From a bacterium (GTDB lineage: Bacteria > Acidobacteriota > Thermoanaerobaculia > Multivoradales > J023): a DNA stretch of 64,000 nt. Position 1 is the stretch's first letter. Each line of letters starts with the position of its first letter. Positions 32,129-41,963 of the stretch are shown piece by piece. The notes under the pieces are model-generated. The model was not told the DNA's origin and ran no database searches. It saw nothing but the letters and a program-made list of their open reading frames with translations. Made by a program: the position numbers and the translations under genes. Location of the stretch: NCBI GenBank assembly GCA_024226315.1, contig JAAELT010000114.1, positions 24,113 to 88,112 on the forward strand, read 5' to 3'.

Positions 32129-32173
32129 GTAACCATGCAAATTGCAGGCTGGACTTGCAATATGCATGGTTAC
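32129..32173. repeat. 18-bp near-perfect inverted repeat
   Basis: GTAACCATGCAAATTGCA at 32129-32146 and TGCAATATGCATGGTTAC at 32156-32173 pair with one mismatch around a 9-base loop. It lies between the 3' end of the enoyl-CoA hydratase gene and the start of the gene downstream on the same strand. It is much richer in A/T than the surroundings, which suggests an acquired element or a binding site; as a terminator it lacks a T-tract. Confidence 0.75.
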
Positions 32174-32198
32174 GTCTCGAGGAGACCGGTTGATGCCC

Positions 32199-32954
<756 letters not shown>

Positions 32955-32956
32955 GT

Positions 32957-34546
32957 CTATACCGCTTTCAGCAGGTTGCGTTTCAGGATCACCGAGGCGG
33001 TGAGAAAGCCGGCCGCCATGGCGCCGGCCACACCGCAGGAGACGACGTCCTGGCCGGTGAGGTAGAGGTTGTGGATCGGTGTCTTTGGGCGTAGGAATTT
33101 CTGCTCGAAGCGCTCCGGCGTGTGGTCGACGCCGTAGATCTCGCCGCGCTCGTAGTTGGCGAAGTGGCGCGTCGAGAGCGGAGTGGAGATCTCGAAGTAG
33201 TCGATCTTGCCCCGCAGGTGGGGGAGCTGGCCGTAGAGCGCCTCGAGCAGGCGCTCGGCGAGCCGTTCCTTGAGTGCCTCGTAGCCGTCGCCACGCTCGT
33301 GCCAATCGGTCTCGAACCAGGGCATGAAGCGTTCGAAGGGGGCGAAAGTGATCAGCTCGATGGTCGAGCGCCCCGGGTAGCGGTCGCCGAAGGTCGGGTC
33401 CTTGGCGGACGGGAACGAGACATAGACCACGGGCAGCGGCGCCTCGGGGTCGCGCATGTAGGCCTCGACGTTGGCGTCGTGGTCGGGGCCGGGGTAGAGC
33501 CAGAGATTGTGCTTGGGCAGACCGAGCTCGTCGGCGGTGCCGCGCAGCCCGGCGTAGACGCAGAGGTGGGCGTGAGACGGCTTGAGGCGCCGCATGCGCT
33601 TGACCAGGCCGTGACGCTCGGCTATCGAGCGGGGCAACAGCCGCAGGTAGGTGTTGCCGACGCCGGCGCTCGAGATCACCACCGGCGCGGTTAGCTCGGT
33701 GCCGTCGGCCATGCGCACGCCGAGGGCGTGGTCGCCGCGCACCAGCAGTTCCTTGACGTCGGCATAATAGAGGATCTTGCCGCCGGCCTCCTCGATCAGC
33801 GGCGCGATGGTCGCCGCGATCTCCGACGAGCCACCCACCGGGTAACTGCCGCCCCACATGTAATGGCGCACCAGGGCCGCGTGCATGGCGAAGCTGCTCT
33901 GCGCGGGCGGCAGGCCGTAGTCCCCGTACTGACCGGTGAGCACGCCGATCAGCTCGCGGTCGTCCGTGATCCCCTCCAGCACTTCGCGGGTCGTGCGTCG
34001 CGTCCAGCGCCGGTGGGGGGCCCGCATCAACGGCCCGAGAACGGTGCCGGCGGCGCCGGACAGCGCCTTTTCGCCGAAATAGAGGGAGCTCCACTTGGTC
34101 GCCTTGTCGATCAACGTCATGTAGCGGTCGACGGCCGCCGCTTGCGCGGGAAAGTACCCCTTCATGCGCTCGGCGAATCGGTCCGCGCCGGCCACCATGT
34201 CATAGGTCTTCTCGCCCAACACGATCCGGTCGTAGACGTCGTCCATCGGTGCCCAGTCGAGGTTGCCGTCGGTGAGATGGTCGAACAACCGGCGGGTGTA
34301 CGCCCTTCTGTCCTGCACCCGGCCGATGTAGTGCAGGCCAACGTCCCATTCGTAGCCCTTGCGGCGGAAGACGTGGGTGAAGCCGCCGGGCATGTAGTGC
34401 TTCTCGAGCACCAGCACCCGCTTGCCGCCATGGCGGGCCAGGAGCGCCGCGGTGGCGAGACCGCCCATTCCCGAGCCGATCACGATGGCGTCGAAAGGCT
34501 CGGCGGGGTCGTGTTTCCGGTAGGGCGAACCGATGATTCGAGTCAT
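32957..34546 (-). CDS. FAD-dependent CrtI/retinol-saturase type oxidoreductase
   Basis: A 529-residue flavoprotein. The N-terminal dinucleotide-binding motif is FDAIVIGSGMGGLATAALLARHG, followed by VLVLEKHYMPGGFTHVFRRKGYEWDVGLHYIG, typical of phytoene desaturase, carotenoid isomerase and all-trans-retinol 13,14-reductase relatives. The C-terminal FAD contact is IHNLYLTGQDVVSCGVAGAMAAG. Substrate is likely a polyene or other isoprenoid but is not determined. ATG 34546 gives the expected N-terminus. The gene is divergent from queF with a 91-base gap and forms an operon with the crotonase gene. Confidence 0.88.
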   Translation of the reverse strand: MTRIIGSPYRKHDPAEPFDAIVIGSGMGGLATAALLARHGGKRVLVLEKHYMPGGFTHVFRRKGYEWDVGLHYIGRVQDRRAYTRRLFDHLTDGNLDWAPMDDVYDRIVLGEKTYDMVAGADRFAERMKGYFPAQAAAVDRYMTLIDKATKWSSLYFGEKALSGAAGTVLGPLMRAPHRRWTRRTTREVLEGITDDRELIGVLTGQYGDYGLPPAQSSFAMHAALVRHYMWGGSYPVGGSSEIAATIAPLIEEAGGKILYYADVKELLVRGDHALGVRMADGTELTAPVVISSAGVGNTYLRLLPRSIAERHGLVKRMRRLKPSHAHLCVYAGLRGTADELGLPKHNLWLYPGPDHDANVEAYMRDPEAPLPVVYVSFPSAKDPTFGDRYPGRSTIELITFAPFERFMPWFETDWHERGDGYEALKERLAERLLEALYGQLPHLRGKIDYFEISTPLSTRHFANYERGEIYGVDHTPERFEQKFLRPKTPIHNLYLTGQDVVSCGVAGAMAAGFLTASVILKRNLLKAV

Positions 34547-34637
34547 GGAGTCCTTATCCTTGTCGGAGGCTTTGTCCCGTCGCGGGCGACTATATCTCCT
34601 GGCAAGAAGAGGCGGGTGCTGCGACAATAGGTCCGCC

Positions 34638-35030
34638 ATGACGATCGAGCTCAAACACCTCGGCAAGCCATCGAACGAGCCGGTGGACGAAGTGGACCTC
34701 ATCCCGTGGACAGGCGGTCCCATCGTGGTGCGCCTCGATTGCGCCGAGCTCACCTCGCTGTGTCCGGTCACCGGACACCCCGACTACGCCGCGATCGAAA
34801 TCGAGTATGCACCTGAACAGCACCTGGTGGAGACCAAGTCGCTGAAGCTCTATCTCTGGCGCTTCCGTGATCAGCGCGCGTTCAACGAGGAGTTGGTCGA
34901 CCAGATCGCGGGTGACCTGTATCAGCAAATCGAGCCCCGGTGGCTGCGGGTGACAGGCCGCTTTCATCCCCGCGGCGGCATCGCCGTGACGGTCACGGCC
35001 GAGCGCGGCGAGCCGGATCGCGTGGTGTAG
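34638..35030 (+). CDS. queF: NADPH-dependent preQ0 reductase QueF, short type
   Basis: Reduces 7-cyano-7-deazaguanine to 7-aminomethyl-7-deazaguanine for queuosine synthesis. The 130-residue protein is the short single-domain form. The nucleophile is Cys42 in ELTSLCPVTGHPDY, with Asp49 close by, and the NADPH motif is ETKSLKLY. The next motif, normally FHE, reads FNE (Asn83-Glu84), so the usual catalytic His is replaced. The C-terminal FHPRGGI block is intact. ATG 34638 gives the family N-terminus. No other queuosine gene is in the window. Confidence 0.88.
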   Translation: MTIELKHLGKPSNEPVDEVDLIPWTGGPIVVRLDCAELTSLCPVTGHPDYAAIEIEYAPEQHLVETKSLKLYLWRFRDQRAFNEELVDQIAGDLYQQIEPRWLRVTGRFHPRGGIAVTVTAERGEPDRVV

Positions 35031-35075
35031 GATTCGGCGCCAGATAGTCGCACACGAAGCGATGGAGGTGCTTGT

Positions 35076-35564
35076 ATGAAGCTCGGAGACGTGCTCAAGA
35101 AAGAGCGGGAGAAGAAGGGCCTGTCGGTGGAGGAGGTCGCCTCGAAGCTGGCGATCTCCGAGAACGAGTACCAGCAGATCGAAGCGGGGGAGACGCCGGC
35201 CGAAAGGATGGCGCCAGTGCTCGCTCACATCGCCATCGAGCTGGAGACGCCGACGTCGCGGCTGCTCGCCGAGAGCGGCCGATTCGCCGACACGGCCGAA
35301 GGTCAGGCAGGGCCGCTGATCAAGGGGCACCGCGAGCGGCGTGAGAAGTCGGTGGCCCAGGTAGTCGAGGGTTTGGGCAAGGAGCTGGCGCAGTTCGACA
35401 TCGAGGTCTCGCGGGACGAGTACGAGGAGATCGAGGCCGGCAAATCACAGATAGAAGAGTACGGGCCGCTGTTCCTGGGCTTCGCCGAAGCCATCGAGCA
35501 GCCGGTCTTCAATCTCTTCTATCCCTGCGGCCTGCCGTTCCAGGAGCTCGACGACTACCCCTAA
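35076..35564 (+). CDS. Double XRE-type HTH protein
   Basis: A 162-residue cytosolic protein with two Cro/C1-like units: KLGDVLKKEREKKGLSVEEVASKLAISENEYQQIEAG at the N-terminus and EGLGKELAQFDIEVSRDEYEEIEAGKSQIEEYGPLF in the second half. The second unit is degenerate. GGAGG lies upstream of the ATG. The gene directly precedes the hybrid kinase (17-base gap), so it may act in the same signalling unit. Targets are unknown. Confidence 0.78.
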   Translation: MKLGDVLKKEREKKGLSVEEVASKLAISENEYQQIEAGETPAERMAPVLAHIAIELETPTSRLLAESGRFADTAEGQAGPLIKGHRERREKSVAQVVEGLGKELAQFDIEVSRDEYEEIEAGKSQIEEYGPLFLGFAEAIEQPVFNLFYPCGLPFQELDDYP

Positions 35565-35581
35565 CCCCGGCGAAAGACTCC

Positions 35582-38203
35582 GTGACCCAGATCGAAGACC
35601 CGGGCAATCGCGCGCTGCTGTCGAGCATCGAGCTCGCTCGCGAGCGGCTCGACGACATCCGCCGCGCCGCGCGTACGGATTCGGGCGAGGGCGTGCTGCC
35701 GGCGCTCGAGCTGCTCGGCTCGGACCTCGACCAGCTTGCCGCCCGGGCGTCCGAGCTGCCGCGCTCCCAGGAAGAGCTGGTCGCCAGCTACCAGGACCAG
35801 AAGCAGATCCTGCTGCGGGACGTCTCGGCCCATCGCCGCTCTGAAGCCGATCTGCGCGAGTCGCATCGCTTCATCGCCGCCATCCTGGGCGCTTTGACCA
35901 GCCACGTCGCGGTGCTCGACGAGAAGGGCGACATCATCGCCGTCAACACCGCCTGGGAACGGTTCGCCCATTCCGAGCGGGCGGGGGCCCCGTCGATCGG
36001 CCTCGGGACCAACTACCTGGCGGTGCTCGACGCCGGCGCGGCCAGGGGGTCGGAGGAGGACGAGCAGGTGGCGGCGGCGATCCGGGAGATCCTGGCCGGC
36101 CGGCGTAGTCGATTCTCGATCGAGCTGCCCAGCCGGACCAGCGCGAAGGACCGCTGGTTCAGCCTGCGGCTGACGCCATTCGAGGGTCGCGGCGCGGCGC
36201 GCGTGGTGGTGGCCAAGGAGGACGTCACCGAGCGCCGGCGGGCGGAGGAGGCGCTGCGCCAGAGCATGAACCGCACGCAGGCGATCCTCGATTCGGCGGT
36301 CGACGGCATCCTGACCATCGACGAGACGGGGATCCTCCAGTCCGTCAACCCGGCCGCCGAGCGCATGTTCGGCTATAGCGTCGCGGAGTTGCAGGGCCGG
36401 AGCGTGAACATCCTCATGCCGTCGCCGGACCGCGAGCGGCACGACAGCTATATCGCCAGCTACCTCGAGACCGGCAACAAGAAGATCATCGGCATCGGTC
36501 GCGAGGTGCTCGGCCAGCGGCGTGACGGCACCGTCTTTCCCCTGGACCTGGCGGTCAGCGAGGTCTACATCGGCGGCAAACGGACCTTCATGGGGACGCT
36601 GCGCGACGTCACCGAGCGCAAGGAGATCGAAGAGGCGCTGCTGCGCCAGAGGGACTTCGCCGAGAGCCTGGTCGAGACGGCGCAGGTCATCGTGCTGGTG
36701 CTCGACACGCGGGGCCGCATCGTGCGCTTCAACCGCTACTTCGAGGAGGTCTCGGGCTATCGTCTGGACGAGGTCCGGGGGCAGGACTGGTTCGGCTTCC
36801 TGCCGCCGCGAGATCGAGACCGGATCCGCAAGGTGTTCGAGCGCGGACTGCGTGACGTGCCCACACGTGGCAACGTCAACCAGATTGTCACCAGGGATGG
36901 CACCGTGCGCGAGATCGAGTGGTACAGCAAGACCCTGCGCGAAGGCGACGGCGAAGTCCTGGGCGTGCTGGCGACCGGTCACGACATCACCGAGCGCCTG
37001 GAGCTCGAGGAGCAGTTCCGGCAGGCCCAGAAAATGGAGGCGATCGGCCGCCTGGCGGGCGGGGTGGCGCACGACTTCAACACCCTGCTGGGCACGATCC
37101 TGGGCTACAGTGAGATGCTTCTCGATCGGCTCGGCGGTGAGGACGCGCTGCGCAGGCCCGTGGAACAGATCCGGCGCGGCGCCGAGCGCGGCGCCGCGCT
37201 CACCCGTCAGCTCCTGGCCTTCAGCCGCCGGCAGGTGCTGCGGCCCGAGGTGCTCGACCTGAACGCGGTGCTCGACGAGATGGACGACATGCTCGGCAGG
37301 CTGATCGGCGCCGACCTCGCCCTCGAGCACCGCAAGGAGCCAGAGCTCGCGTCGGTCAAGGTCGACGCCGGTCAGATCCAGCAGGTGATCATGAATCTGG
37401 TGGTCAACGCCTGTGACGCGCTGGCGGAGATCCGGGACGGCCGGATCGTGATCGCCACCGAGAACGCCGAGGTCGACGAGACGCAGGCCGATCGCGCCGG
37501 CCTGGCCTCACCCGGGTGCTACGTTCGGCTCAGCGTCCGGGACACCGGCTGCGGCATGGACGAGAGGACCCGGCGGCGCGCCTTCGAGCCGTTCTTTACC
37601 ACCAAGGAGGTCGGCAAGGGGACCGGTCTGGGCCTGTCGACGGTCTACGGCATCGTGCGCCAGAGCGGCGGCGGCATCCTGGTGGAGAGCGAGTCGGGCG
37701 GGGGGACGGTGTTCGAGGTCTACCTGCCGCGGTCCGGCGCAAGGCTCGTCCGGACCGCGGACGAAGACGCCGTCGCCCCGCCGCGGCGGGGCTCGGAGAC
37801 CGTTCTACTGGTCGAGGACGACGAGATGTTCCTCGAGCTGCTGGGCGAGGTGCTCGAGGCGGGCGGCTACCATGTGATGGCGGCCGCGGGTCCGGCCGAG
37901 GCCCTGGTGCTCTCGGAGCGTCACCCCGGCGAGGTGGAGCTGCTGGTCTCGGACATGGTGATGCCTGGCATGTCGGGCAAGGAGCTCGCCGTTCGGCTGA
38001 GCGCCCAGCGGCCCGAGATGAAGGTCCTGCTGATGTCCGGCTACTCCGACGAGGCGCTGGCGGAGCGCGGAGTCAGCTCCGATTCGGGTTTCATCCAGAA
38101 GCCGTTCAGCACCAAGGAGCTGGTGCGCAAGGTCCGCCAGCGCCTGGATGGAGACGCGGCTCAGGAGGGCGATGCGGTGGAGGATCAGGTCGCGGACAGG
38201 TAG
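35582..38203 (+). CDS. PAS-domain hybrid histidine kinase
   Basis: An 873-residue soluble sensor kinase. Order: N-terminal helical region; three PAS domains at about residues 95-220, 230-345 and 355-475; a DHp helix with [24 protein letters not shown] (phospho-acceptor His497); a HATPase domain with [17 protein letters not shown] and [18 protein letters not shown]; and a C-terminal receiver domain with LLVEDDE and phospho-acceptor Asp791 in [10 protein letters not shown]. There is no membrane span, so the signal is cytosolic. The start is GTG 35582. The 3' end overlaps a convergent kinase gene by 19 bases. The output partner is unknown. Confidence 0.93.
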   Translation: MTQIEDPGNRALLSSIELARERLDDIRRAARTDSGEGVLPALELLGSDLDQLAARASELPRSQEELVASYQDQKQILLRDVSAHRRSEADLRESHRFIAAILGALTSHVAVLDEKGDIIAVNTAWERFAHSERAGAPSIGLGTNYLAVLDAGAARGSEEDEQVAAAIREILAGRRSRFSIELPSRTSAKDRWFSLRLTPFEGRGAARVVVAKEDVTERRRAEEALRQSMNRTQAILDSAVDGILTIDETGILQSVNPAAERMFGYSVAELQGRSVNILMPSPDRERHDSYIASYLETGNKKIIGIGREVLGQRRDGTVFPLDLAVSEVYIGGKRTFMGTLRDVTERKEIEEALLRQRDFAESLVETAQVIVLVLDTRGRIVRFNRYFEEVSGYRLDEVRGQDWFGFLPPRDRDRIRKVFERGLRDVPTRGNVNQIVTRDGTVREIEWYSKTLREGDGEVLGVLATGHDITERLELEEQFRQAQKMEAIGRLAGGVAHDFNTLLGTILGYSEMLLDRLGGEDALRRPVEQIRRGAERGAALTRQLLAFSRRQVLRPEVLDLNAVLDEMDDMLGRLIGADLALEHRKEPELASVKVDAGQIQQVIMNLVVNACDALAEIRDGRIVIATENAEVDETQADRAGLASPGCYVRLSVRDTGCGMDERTRRRAFEPFFTTKEVGKGTGLGLSTVYGIVRQSGGGILVESESGGGTVFEVYLPRSGARLVRTADEDAVAPPRRGSETVLLVEDDEMFLELLGEVLEAGGYHVMAAAGPAEALVLSERHPGEVELLVSDMVMPGMSGKELAVRLSAQRPEMKVLLMSGYSDEALAERGVSSDSGFIQKPFSTKELVRKVRQRLDGDAAQEGDAVEDQVADR

Positions 38204-38877
38204 AGGACGAAGGCCTCGATCTCCCCGTCCCCGGGGCTCGGGGTCAGCGAGCCCCCCAGCAGTCCCGCCAGGGCGTTGGCGATCGCCAGGTCGAGGGCTC
38301 GCTTGCCGCGGCCCGAGCCCGGCCGGAACGGCTCGAAGATCGTCGGCCTCTGGTCCGCCGGGATCCGGAGCCCCCCGCCGACCGTGACGACGATGCCCCC
38401 TTCAGAATCCCCGGCGGGCGCGCCGGTCAGGTCGATCGGGCCGCCCCCGGTCGCGGCGGCGTGCGCGAGCAGGTGGCCCACCAGGCGTCTGAGCTGCGCC
38501 GGGTCGGTCCGGATCGTCGTCGGCAGCGCGTCGTCGATGCTGATCTCGAGCTCGGGAGGTTTTCCGCCGGCCAGGCGGCCGAGTTGCGCGAAGTCCTTCT
38601 CGATTTCCGTGATCAGCTCCGCCACGGGTACGTCCCTGACGGTGGCCTCGATGGCATCAGTCTCGATCCGTGACAAATCGAGCACCGCCTGCAGCAGATC
38701 CCGGATCTCCGTGCCCGCTGTCTGGATCTTGCCGGCGTAGCCGAGCTCACGAGCGCTCATGGTGCCGGACGGATTGTCGGCGAGCAGCTCGGCGAGCATC
38801 AGCATGCTGGCCAGCGGCGTGCGCATCTCGTGGGCCATCTTGCGCAGGAAGGCAGCTTTGCTCTGGGGGTCACTCAT
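38185..38877 (-). CDS. Small soluble histidine kinase
   Basis: A 230-residue protein consisting only of a HisKA dimerisation helix pair and a HATPase-like domain. The H-box is RKMAHEMRTPLASMLMLAELL with His16. The ATP-binding part is weak: VTVGGGLRIPADQRPTIFEPF stands where the G1/F boxes should be, and the N-box is HLLAHAAATG. It could be a kinase needing another sensor or a scaffold-like kinase. It ends inside the hybrid kinase end, tail to tail, and its start overlaps the stop of a 70-aa frame upstream. Confidence 0.82.
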   Translation of the reverse strand: MSDPQSKAAFLRKMAHEMRTPLASMLMLAELLADNPSGTMSARELGYAGKIQTAGTEIRDLLQAVLDLSRIETDAIEATVRDVPVAELITEIEKDFAQLGRLAGGKPPELEISIDDALPTTIRTDPAQLRRLVGHLLAHAAATGGGPIDLTGAPAGDSEGGIVVTVGGGLRIPADQRPTIFEPFRPGSGRGKRALDLAIANALAGLLGGSLTPSPGDGEIEAFVLYLSAT

Positions 38878-39086
38878 CTTGTCTCCAGTTTCGTTCCGAC
38901 CTCGAAGACGCTCAAGCCGAGGCGCTCGGACAGGGCTTCGAGTGCCGCCAGTCCTCGGACGCTCGAGCCGTGGTCGTTGACCGCCGGCGCGTAGGCGGCG
39001 AGGCCCATGTAGCTCGCGACCTCACCCTCGCGGTCTGCGAGCGCGTCCTCGTGAGCCTGTTCCAGGCAGCCGCCGAGGTCGATCAA
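38874..39086 (-). CDS. Possible small protein upstream of the histidine kinase (70 aa)
   Basis: A 70-residue frame starting at TTG 39086. LEQAHEDALADREGEVASYMGLAAYAPAVNDHGSSVRGLAALEALSERLGLSVFEVG looks like a folded helical protein. The stop overlaps the kinase ATG (ATGA). No ribosome-binding site is clear and I know no family. It may be a sensory or adaptor partner of the small kinase. Confidence 0.45.
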   Translation of the reverse strand: MIDLGGCLEQAHEDALADREGEVASYMGLAAYAPAVNDHGSSVRGLAALEALSERLGLSVFEVGTKLETR

Positions 39087-39204
39087 GCGCCGCGCCTCGC
39101 GCGTGTGGCGCGCCCGACGTGTTCGGTGGGTCGCGATAGAGTGTGACTTTCAGACCCGTGGCCATGAGACATCCGGCAATTGTATCCGGCGATCCGAGGT
39201 CGAG

Positions 39205-39639
39205 TTGACGAGTCCCGAAGGCGCGCTCCCGTTCCGGCTACGAGAGAGTCAGAGGCCTCCTGGCGGTCTGGGGGCGAGTCCCGACGTCGAGGATGTCCTC
39301 TTCCTGTCTTCGGGTGGGCGCCTGCTGTGCCGTGCCTGCGGCGAACCGATCACCACAGAGGAGCAGCGCGTGGCCGTCGAGGGGCGTAGCGTCCATCGCC
39401 GCGCCAACCCGGTGGGCTTCGAGTTCGAGTTCGGCTGCTTCGGCCGCGCCCCGGGCGCCGTCGCCGCTGGCGAGGCGACCGCCGAGCACAGCTGGTTCGC
39501 CGGCTTCACCTGGCGCTACTCGCTCTGCCGTGGCTGCGGCAAACACCTGGGGTGGTTGTTCGAGAGCGTCGGCACGAGCTTCCACGGCCTGATCCTCGAC
39601 CGATTGGAGTCGGAGAAGCCGGAAAAGGACCCGTCTTGA
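39205..39639 (+). CDS. Cereblon-like CULT domain protein
   Basis: A 144-residue protein made almost entirely of a CULT domain, the ligand-binding fold of cereblon (thalidomide-binding domain) also found as single-domain bacterial proteins. Four zinc cysteines are present, Cys42/Cys45 (CRAC) and Cys108/Cys111 (CRGC). The three aromatic-cage tryptophans are Trp97, Trp103 and Trp117, with the same 6 and 14 residue spacing as in human cereblon. CFGRAP and KHLGW are family blocks. TTG 39205 follows GAGG and gives a short N-terminus; GTG 39103 is a longer option. The natural bacterial ligand is unknown. Confidence 0.87.
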   Translation: MTSPEGALPFRLRESQRPPGGLGASPDVEDVLFLSSGGRLLCRACGEPITTEEQRVAVEGRSVHRRANPVGFEFEFGCFGRAPGAVAAGEATAEHSWFAGFTWRYSLCRGCGKHLGWLFESVGTSFHGLILDRLESEKPEKDPS

Positions 39640-39646
39640 GCGTCGC

Positions 39647-41923
39647 TCAGCGCGGAGGGACCTGAAAGCCGATGGTGTCGAAGGCTTCCGGCTCCTCGAG
39701 CTTGCGGCTCAGGGCCTGCTGCTCGATCGCCGCCCGCAGCTCCGGCTCGCCGGCCAGCAGCTCGCGGAATTGCCGGCGGCCCAGGCTCAAGAGCAAGGTG
39801 GGAGTGACGGTCTGCAGCGTGGTGTGGCGGGGCACGGCTTCGAGCAGCGCCTGGGCGCCGAAGTAGTCGCCGTCGAACAGTTTCCTCACGCCGCCGCCGC
39901 GGCTGCCGTCCGGTGAGAGGATCTGCTCGACCTCGCCGCGGACGATGAGGTAGAAGCGGTCGCCGGGCTCGCCCTTCTGGAACACGATTCGGCCCCTGGG
40001 GTAGGACTCCGAGACCAGCAAGTCGGCGATTGTCTGCAGGCGCGGGCGGTCGAGGCCCGAGAGCAGCGGGATGGCCTGGAGCCGTTCGGGCGAGCACTGG
40101 GCGGAATGACCGTCGTCGCTGACCGTGAAGCCGCTCTGTTTCTGCCACAGGCGGGCGTAGGTGCCTCCGGCCTGCAGCAGCTCCTCGTGCCGACCCTGCT
40201 CGACGAGGCGCCCCTGATGGATGACCAGGATCCGGTCCATGTGGGTGACTGAGCCCAGACGATGGGTGGTGAAGAAGACCGTCCTCTCCCGCGTCAGGCG
40301 CTTCAGCGTCGCGTTGACGGCGGTGGCGGTGGCGGGATCCAGAGCGGAGGTCGGCTCGTCGAGGATCAGCAACGCCGGATCGCGGAGGATGGCGCGAGCG
40401 ATGGCGATCCGTTGCCGCTCGCCGCCCGAAAGGCGCCCGCCACGTTCGCCCACTCTGGTTCTGTAACCCTCGGCCAGGCTCGTGATCAGCTCGTGGATCT
40501 CGGCCTGTCGCGCCGCCTCCCAGACCTTCTCCTCGGTGGCGGCCGGGCGGCCGACGCGAATGTTCTCGAGCAGCGTGGTGTCGAACAACACCGAGTCCTG
40601 CAGGACGACCCCGGTCTGGGCGCGCAAGGACTCCTCGTTGCAGGCTTTCAGATCGACGCCATCGAGAGTGACGCGGCCCTGGTCGGGATCGTAGAGCCGC
40701 AGGATGAGGTTGAGGATCGTGCTCTTGCCTGAACCGCTCGGGCCGACGACAGCCACGGACTCGCCGGCGGCCACCGCGAAGCTGACGTCTTTCAGCGCGG
40801 GTGCCTTCTGCCGGTAGCTGAACGACACACCTTCGAACCGCAGCTCGCGGGACAGCCGTGGCAGAGGCGGCGCCTGGGGGACCTCGCGGACCGTGGCTTC
40901 CTCGGCCAGGAATTCCCGCACCCTGCTCATGCCGCCGCCGGCCAGCAGAAGATCCGGCATCACTCCCGACAAGTGGTTGGCGGCGTTGGCCACGTTGAGC
41001 AGCAGGGCGACGAAGGCCACCAGGGCACCCACCGACAGGATACCCTCGATGGCCAGATACGCTCCGAGGCCCATGGTCGCGATCTGGACGAAGTAGACAC
41101 TCTGGCTCGCCGAGCGGCCGGCCAGGGCACCGGCGAAGCGAGCCTTGACCATCTTGGTCGCGAGCTCGGCGAGCTGGCGGCGGAACTGCCGCAGCCTCGA
41201 TTTCTGGAGACCGAAAGCACGGACCACGGCATGGGAGCCGATGACCTCCTTGATGGCGGTCGCGACCCGCGCCTCGCTGCGCTTGCCGTCATAAGCGAGC
41301 CACTGTGCCCGCGTGTTCAGGTGCCTGGGACCGAGCAGCGCCACGGGCAGGAGCGCGAAGGTCACCAGTGCCAGGTGCCACTCCACCACGAACAGCAGAG
41401 CCACGCTCGTGAGCAGCACCAGGGCGCTGAAGAAAAAGGTGTGGAGGGCGCGCGTGAAAGCGTTCTCGATCACCGCGAGATCGCTCGAGAAGCGCGACAT
41501 CAGATCGCCGGAGTCGACTCGCGAGTAATAACCCACCGGCAGGCTCAGCAGGTGGTCGAACATCTCGAGCCGAATATCGTTGGTCGCCAGGCTGCCGGCG
41601 CGGGCCGAGGCGTGGTCCTGGACGAGGCTGGCGATCGCCTGGACCGCCCAGCCGCCGAGCAGCAGGCTCAGGATGAAGCCCAGTGCGGTCAGGTCGCGGT
41701 GCCCGATGGCGCGGTCGAAGATCTGCTGGTAGCCGATCGGCACCAGAATCCGGAAGCTTGTCTGGAGCAGCAGCGCCGACAGAACGAGTGCGACCTGCCA
41801 GGCGTGGGGCCGGAAGTAACGCAGCGCGCCGAGGAGGAAGCCCGACAAGCTCAGGTCATTCGACGTGGTCCTCCGGTTACTCTTCAGGCGGGCGAGTACA
41901 CTTCCGCCCCTCGAGTCGCCCAT
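39647..41923 (-). CDS. ABC exporter fused to a cyclic-nucleotide-binding domain
   Basis: A 758-residue homodimeric-type ABC exporter. The six-span transmembrane domain is at about residues 30-320. The nucleotide-binding domain is at about 355-590, with Walker A VGPSGSGKSTILN, signature RLSGGERQRIAIARAIL, Walker B LLILDEPTSALD and the switch His in FFTTHRLGS. A C-terminal cNMP-binding-like domain at about 620-735 (IPLLSGLDRPRLQTIADLLVSESYPRGRIVFQKGEPGDRFYLIVRGEVE) is added. The last may gate transport by a nucleotide or act only as a dimer contact; whether the ligand-binding Arg is kept is not clear. Substrate is unknown. Confidence 0.9.
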   Translation of the reverse strand: MGDSRGGSVLARLKSNRRTTSNDLSLSGFLLGALRYFRPHAWQVALVLSALLLQTSFRILVPIGYQQIFDRAIGHRDLTALGFILSLLLGGWAVQAIASLVQDHASARAGSLATNDIRLEMFDHLLSLPVGYYSRVDSGDLMSRFSSDLAVIENAFTRALHTFFFSALVLLTSVALLFVVEWHLALVTFALLPVALLGPRHLNTRAQWLAYDGKRSEARVATAIKEVIGSHAVVRAFGLQKSRLRQFRRQLAELATKMVKARFAGALAGRSASQSVYFVQIATMGLGAYLAIEGILSVGALVAFVALLLNVANAANHLSGVMPDLLLAGGGMSRVREFLAEEATVREVPQAPPLPRLSRELRFEGVSFSYRQKAPALKDVSFAVAAGESVAVVGPSGSGKSTILNLILRLYDPDQGRVTLDGVDLKACNEESLRAQTGVVLQDSVLFDTTLLENIRVGRPAATEEKVWEAARQAEIHELITSLAEGYRTRVGERGGRLSGGERQRIAIARAILRDPALLILDEPTSALDPATATAVNATLKRLTRERTVFFTTHRLGSVTHMDRILVIHQGRLVEQGRHEELLQAGGTYARLWQKQSGFTVSDDGHSAQCSPERLQAIPLLSGLDRPRLQTIADLLVSESYPRGRIVFQKGEPGDRFYLIVRGEVEQILSPDGSRGGGVRKLFDGDYFGAQALLEAVPRHTTLQTVTPTLLLSLGRRQFRELLAGEPELRAAIEQQALSRKLEEPEAFDTIGFQVPPR

Positions 41924-41963
41924 GGCTCCTCCTCGCTGCTTTGGCGCAGCTTTGTTTCTAGTC

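Noticed and set aside
35561..37330. Minus-strand frame of 589 codons over the hybrid kinase
   Set aside because: Composition of an antisense shadow (Gln/His/Asp/Ala/Leu-rich), no domain; the plus strand encodes PAS, HisKA and HATPase motifs.
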